Below, one piece after another: positions 46,632 through 47,815 of a DNA stretch of 47,815 nt; within the stretch, counting starts at the first letter, position 1, and each line of letters opens with the position of its first letter. Source of the stretch: an uncultured Actinomycetes bacterium (GTDB taxonomy: Bacteria > Actinomycetota > Actinomycetes > Nanopelagicales > Nanopelagicaceae); contig CAIUXE010000112.1 of assembly GCA_903902965.1 (NCBI GenBank), positions 1 through 47,815 on the forward strand. Reading direction: 5' to 3'. Position numbers and translations under genes: made by a program. The notes below the pieces were generated by a model, which did not search any database, was not told the DNA's origin, and was given only the letters and a program-made list of their open reading frames with translations.

Positions 46632-47403
46632 AGCCCATAACGCTGGACAGATAGCGATTTCTGTTCGTAATTTGAATTTGATTTACAAAACTACCGTACA
46701 AAAGAAACCAACATTTCGACAAGCACTAACTCGTACTGGTCGCAAAATACGCACTGTTAACGCGTTATCAAACTTAACGCTTGAGATTCCGTACGGATCT
46801 GTATTGGGTGTCATTGGAGCAAATGGAGCTGGTAAGTCATCTTTGATGCGAGTAGTTGCTGGCATTGTTCCTCCAACTACTGGAAGAGTAGAAGTTTATG
46901 GACAGGTTAGTACGTTGCTTTCATTAGGGGTGGGGTTCAATGCGCGTTTAACTGGACGCGAAAATGTAATTCTTGGTGGATTAGCTGCTGGATTAACGCG
47001 TGCAGAGATCGAAGCCCAATTTTCTGCGATTGCTGATTTTGCAGATATCGGCGAGGCAATAGATTCACCGATGAAAACATACTCTGCAGGTATGTACTCA
47101 CGTTTAGCTTTTGCCGTAGCAGTAGTTGTTGAGCCAGATGTATTAATTGTGGATGAAGCTTTAAGTACGGGAGATGCAAAATTCAAAAAGAAATCTTTGG
47201 AAAAAATAAAAACATTACGCGGTGATAATCGAGCAATAATTTTAGTGAGTCATGCTCTTGCAACAATAAAAGAGATTTGTAACGATGTTATTTGGTTGGA
47301 TAAAGGCAAAATTGTGATGCGTGGAAATCCTGAAGAGGTAGTTGCGGCATATAAGGAATCACTTCAAGTTGCAAAATCATCGTCGGCTGATGAAGATCTT
47401 TAG
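46615..47403 (+). CDS. Polysaccharide-export ABC transporter ATP-binding protein (Wzt/TagH-like, short form)
   Basis: Walker A GANGAGKSSLMRVVAGI, TYSAGMYSRLAFAVAVVVEPDVLIVDEALSTGDAKF. TTG 46615 with upstream aagggag is likely; the track starts at 46579. Confidence 0.88.
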   Translation: MLFESEAHNAGQIAISVRNLNLIYKTTVQKKPTFRQALTRTGRKIRTVNALSNLTLEIPYGSVLGVIGANGAGKSSLMRVVAGIVPPTTGRVEVYGQVSTLLSLGVGFNARLTGRENVILGGLAAGLTRAEIEAQFSAIADFADIGEAIDSPMKTYSAGMYSRLAFAVAVVVEPDVLIVDEALSTGDAKFKKKSLEKIKTLRGDNRAIILVSHALATIKEICNDVIWLDKGKIVMRGNPEEVVAAYKESLQVAKSSSADEDL

Positions 47404-47815
47404 TAGTCGCTTTTCAATTTCCCTAGCAGTTATCTTAATTTTTCAAACTCTTTCACCAGCAGCTTCATATGCAACCGACCTTCCCGAGAAATTTGATTTC
47501 CGGGGTTCTGGTTATGGGCATGGCGTTGGAATGAGCCAAATAGGAGCATTAGGAATGGCTCGAGAAGGAAAGAGTGCTACTGAGATCTTGACGCACTACT
47601 ACTCTGGAGTAGAAGTTGCGCCAGTTGATGACTCAGCTTTTTTGCGGATAAATATCGCGGACAAAATTCAATCAGTGAGTTTTACTAATGAATCACTTTC
47701 CACCATACCCAGTGAGCTTCAAATTTTTCCCGGCGATCTTGCCCCTGGAGTGGTTGAAACTTCTGTAGTAGCAACGACTCTGCCAGTGGGAGGTACGCTA
47801 ACTTTTTCAATATTA
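47390..47815 (+). CDS. SpoIID/LytB-domain-like secreted protein (3' truncated by window edge)
   Basis: Hand translation: MKIFSSRFSISLAVILIFQTLSPAASYATDLPEKFDFRGSGYGHGVGMSQIGALGMAREGKSATEILTHYYSGVEV... Signal peptide plus GYGHGVGMSQxGA motif; no stop in window, so absent from ORF track. Confidence 0.85.
   Translation, partial: MKIFSSRFSISLAVILIFQTLSPAASYATDLPEKFDFRGSGYGHGVGMSQIGALGMAREGKSATEILTHYYSGVEVAPVDDSAFLRINIADKIQSVSFTNESLSTIPSELQIFPGDLAPGVVETSVVATTLPVGGTLTFSIL

Noticed and set aside
47440-47600. GHGVGMSQ motif near the N-terminus of the SpoIID-like protein as a circular permutation
   Set aside because: Actinobacterial SpoIID/LytB-domain proteins often carry this motif right after the signal peptide, and the gene is truncated here.

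Overview
This window looks like a chromosomal segment from a streamlined, low-GC freshwater-type actinobacterium. That assignment is an inference from the whiB, perM-like, DUF3017 and accD-accE-maf-accA synteny; no database was searched. Most of it is dense housekeeping sequence: tsaE, a tsaB-rimI fusion, tsaD, groES-groEL, whiB, a cobalamin-binding MerR regulator, guaB/guaB3/guaA, pcrA, sucCD, a perM-like gene, purN/purH, folD, mdh, icd, an msiK-like ATPase, trpS, dacA, a split methylmalonyl-CoA mutase, an acyl-CoA carboxylase operon, birA and purK/purE. The right edge enters an envelope-polysaccharide cluster (ugd, LCP, GT2, ABC export, SpoIID-like). The most accessory-looking block is a MacA/MacB-like operon at 12.8-17.5 kb. 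Its adaptor hairpin is built from 25-residue repeats on both arms around a two-Cys tip, and it carries Gly-rich tails and an extra Gly-rich anchored protein. Other points worth checking are a CarH/LitR-type B12 photoreceptor candidate with an intact Wx9EH motif, an IMP dehydrogenase without its CBS module, a 43-aa AccE ORF missing from the ORF track, an 18-bp divergent birA/pccB gap with overlapping -10 motifs, and repeated leaderless-start signatures. I saw no rRNA, tRNA, CRISPR, transposon or phage genes.
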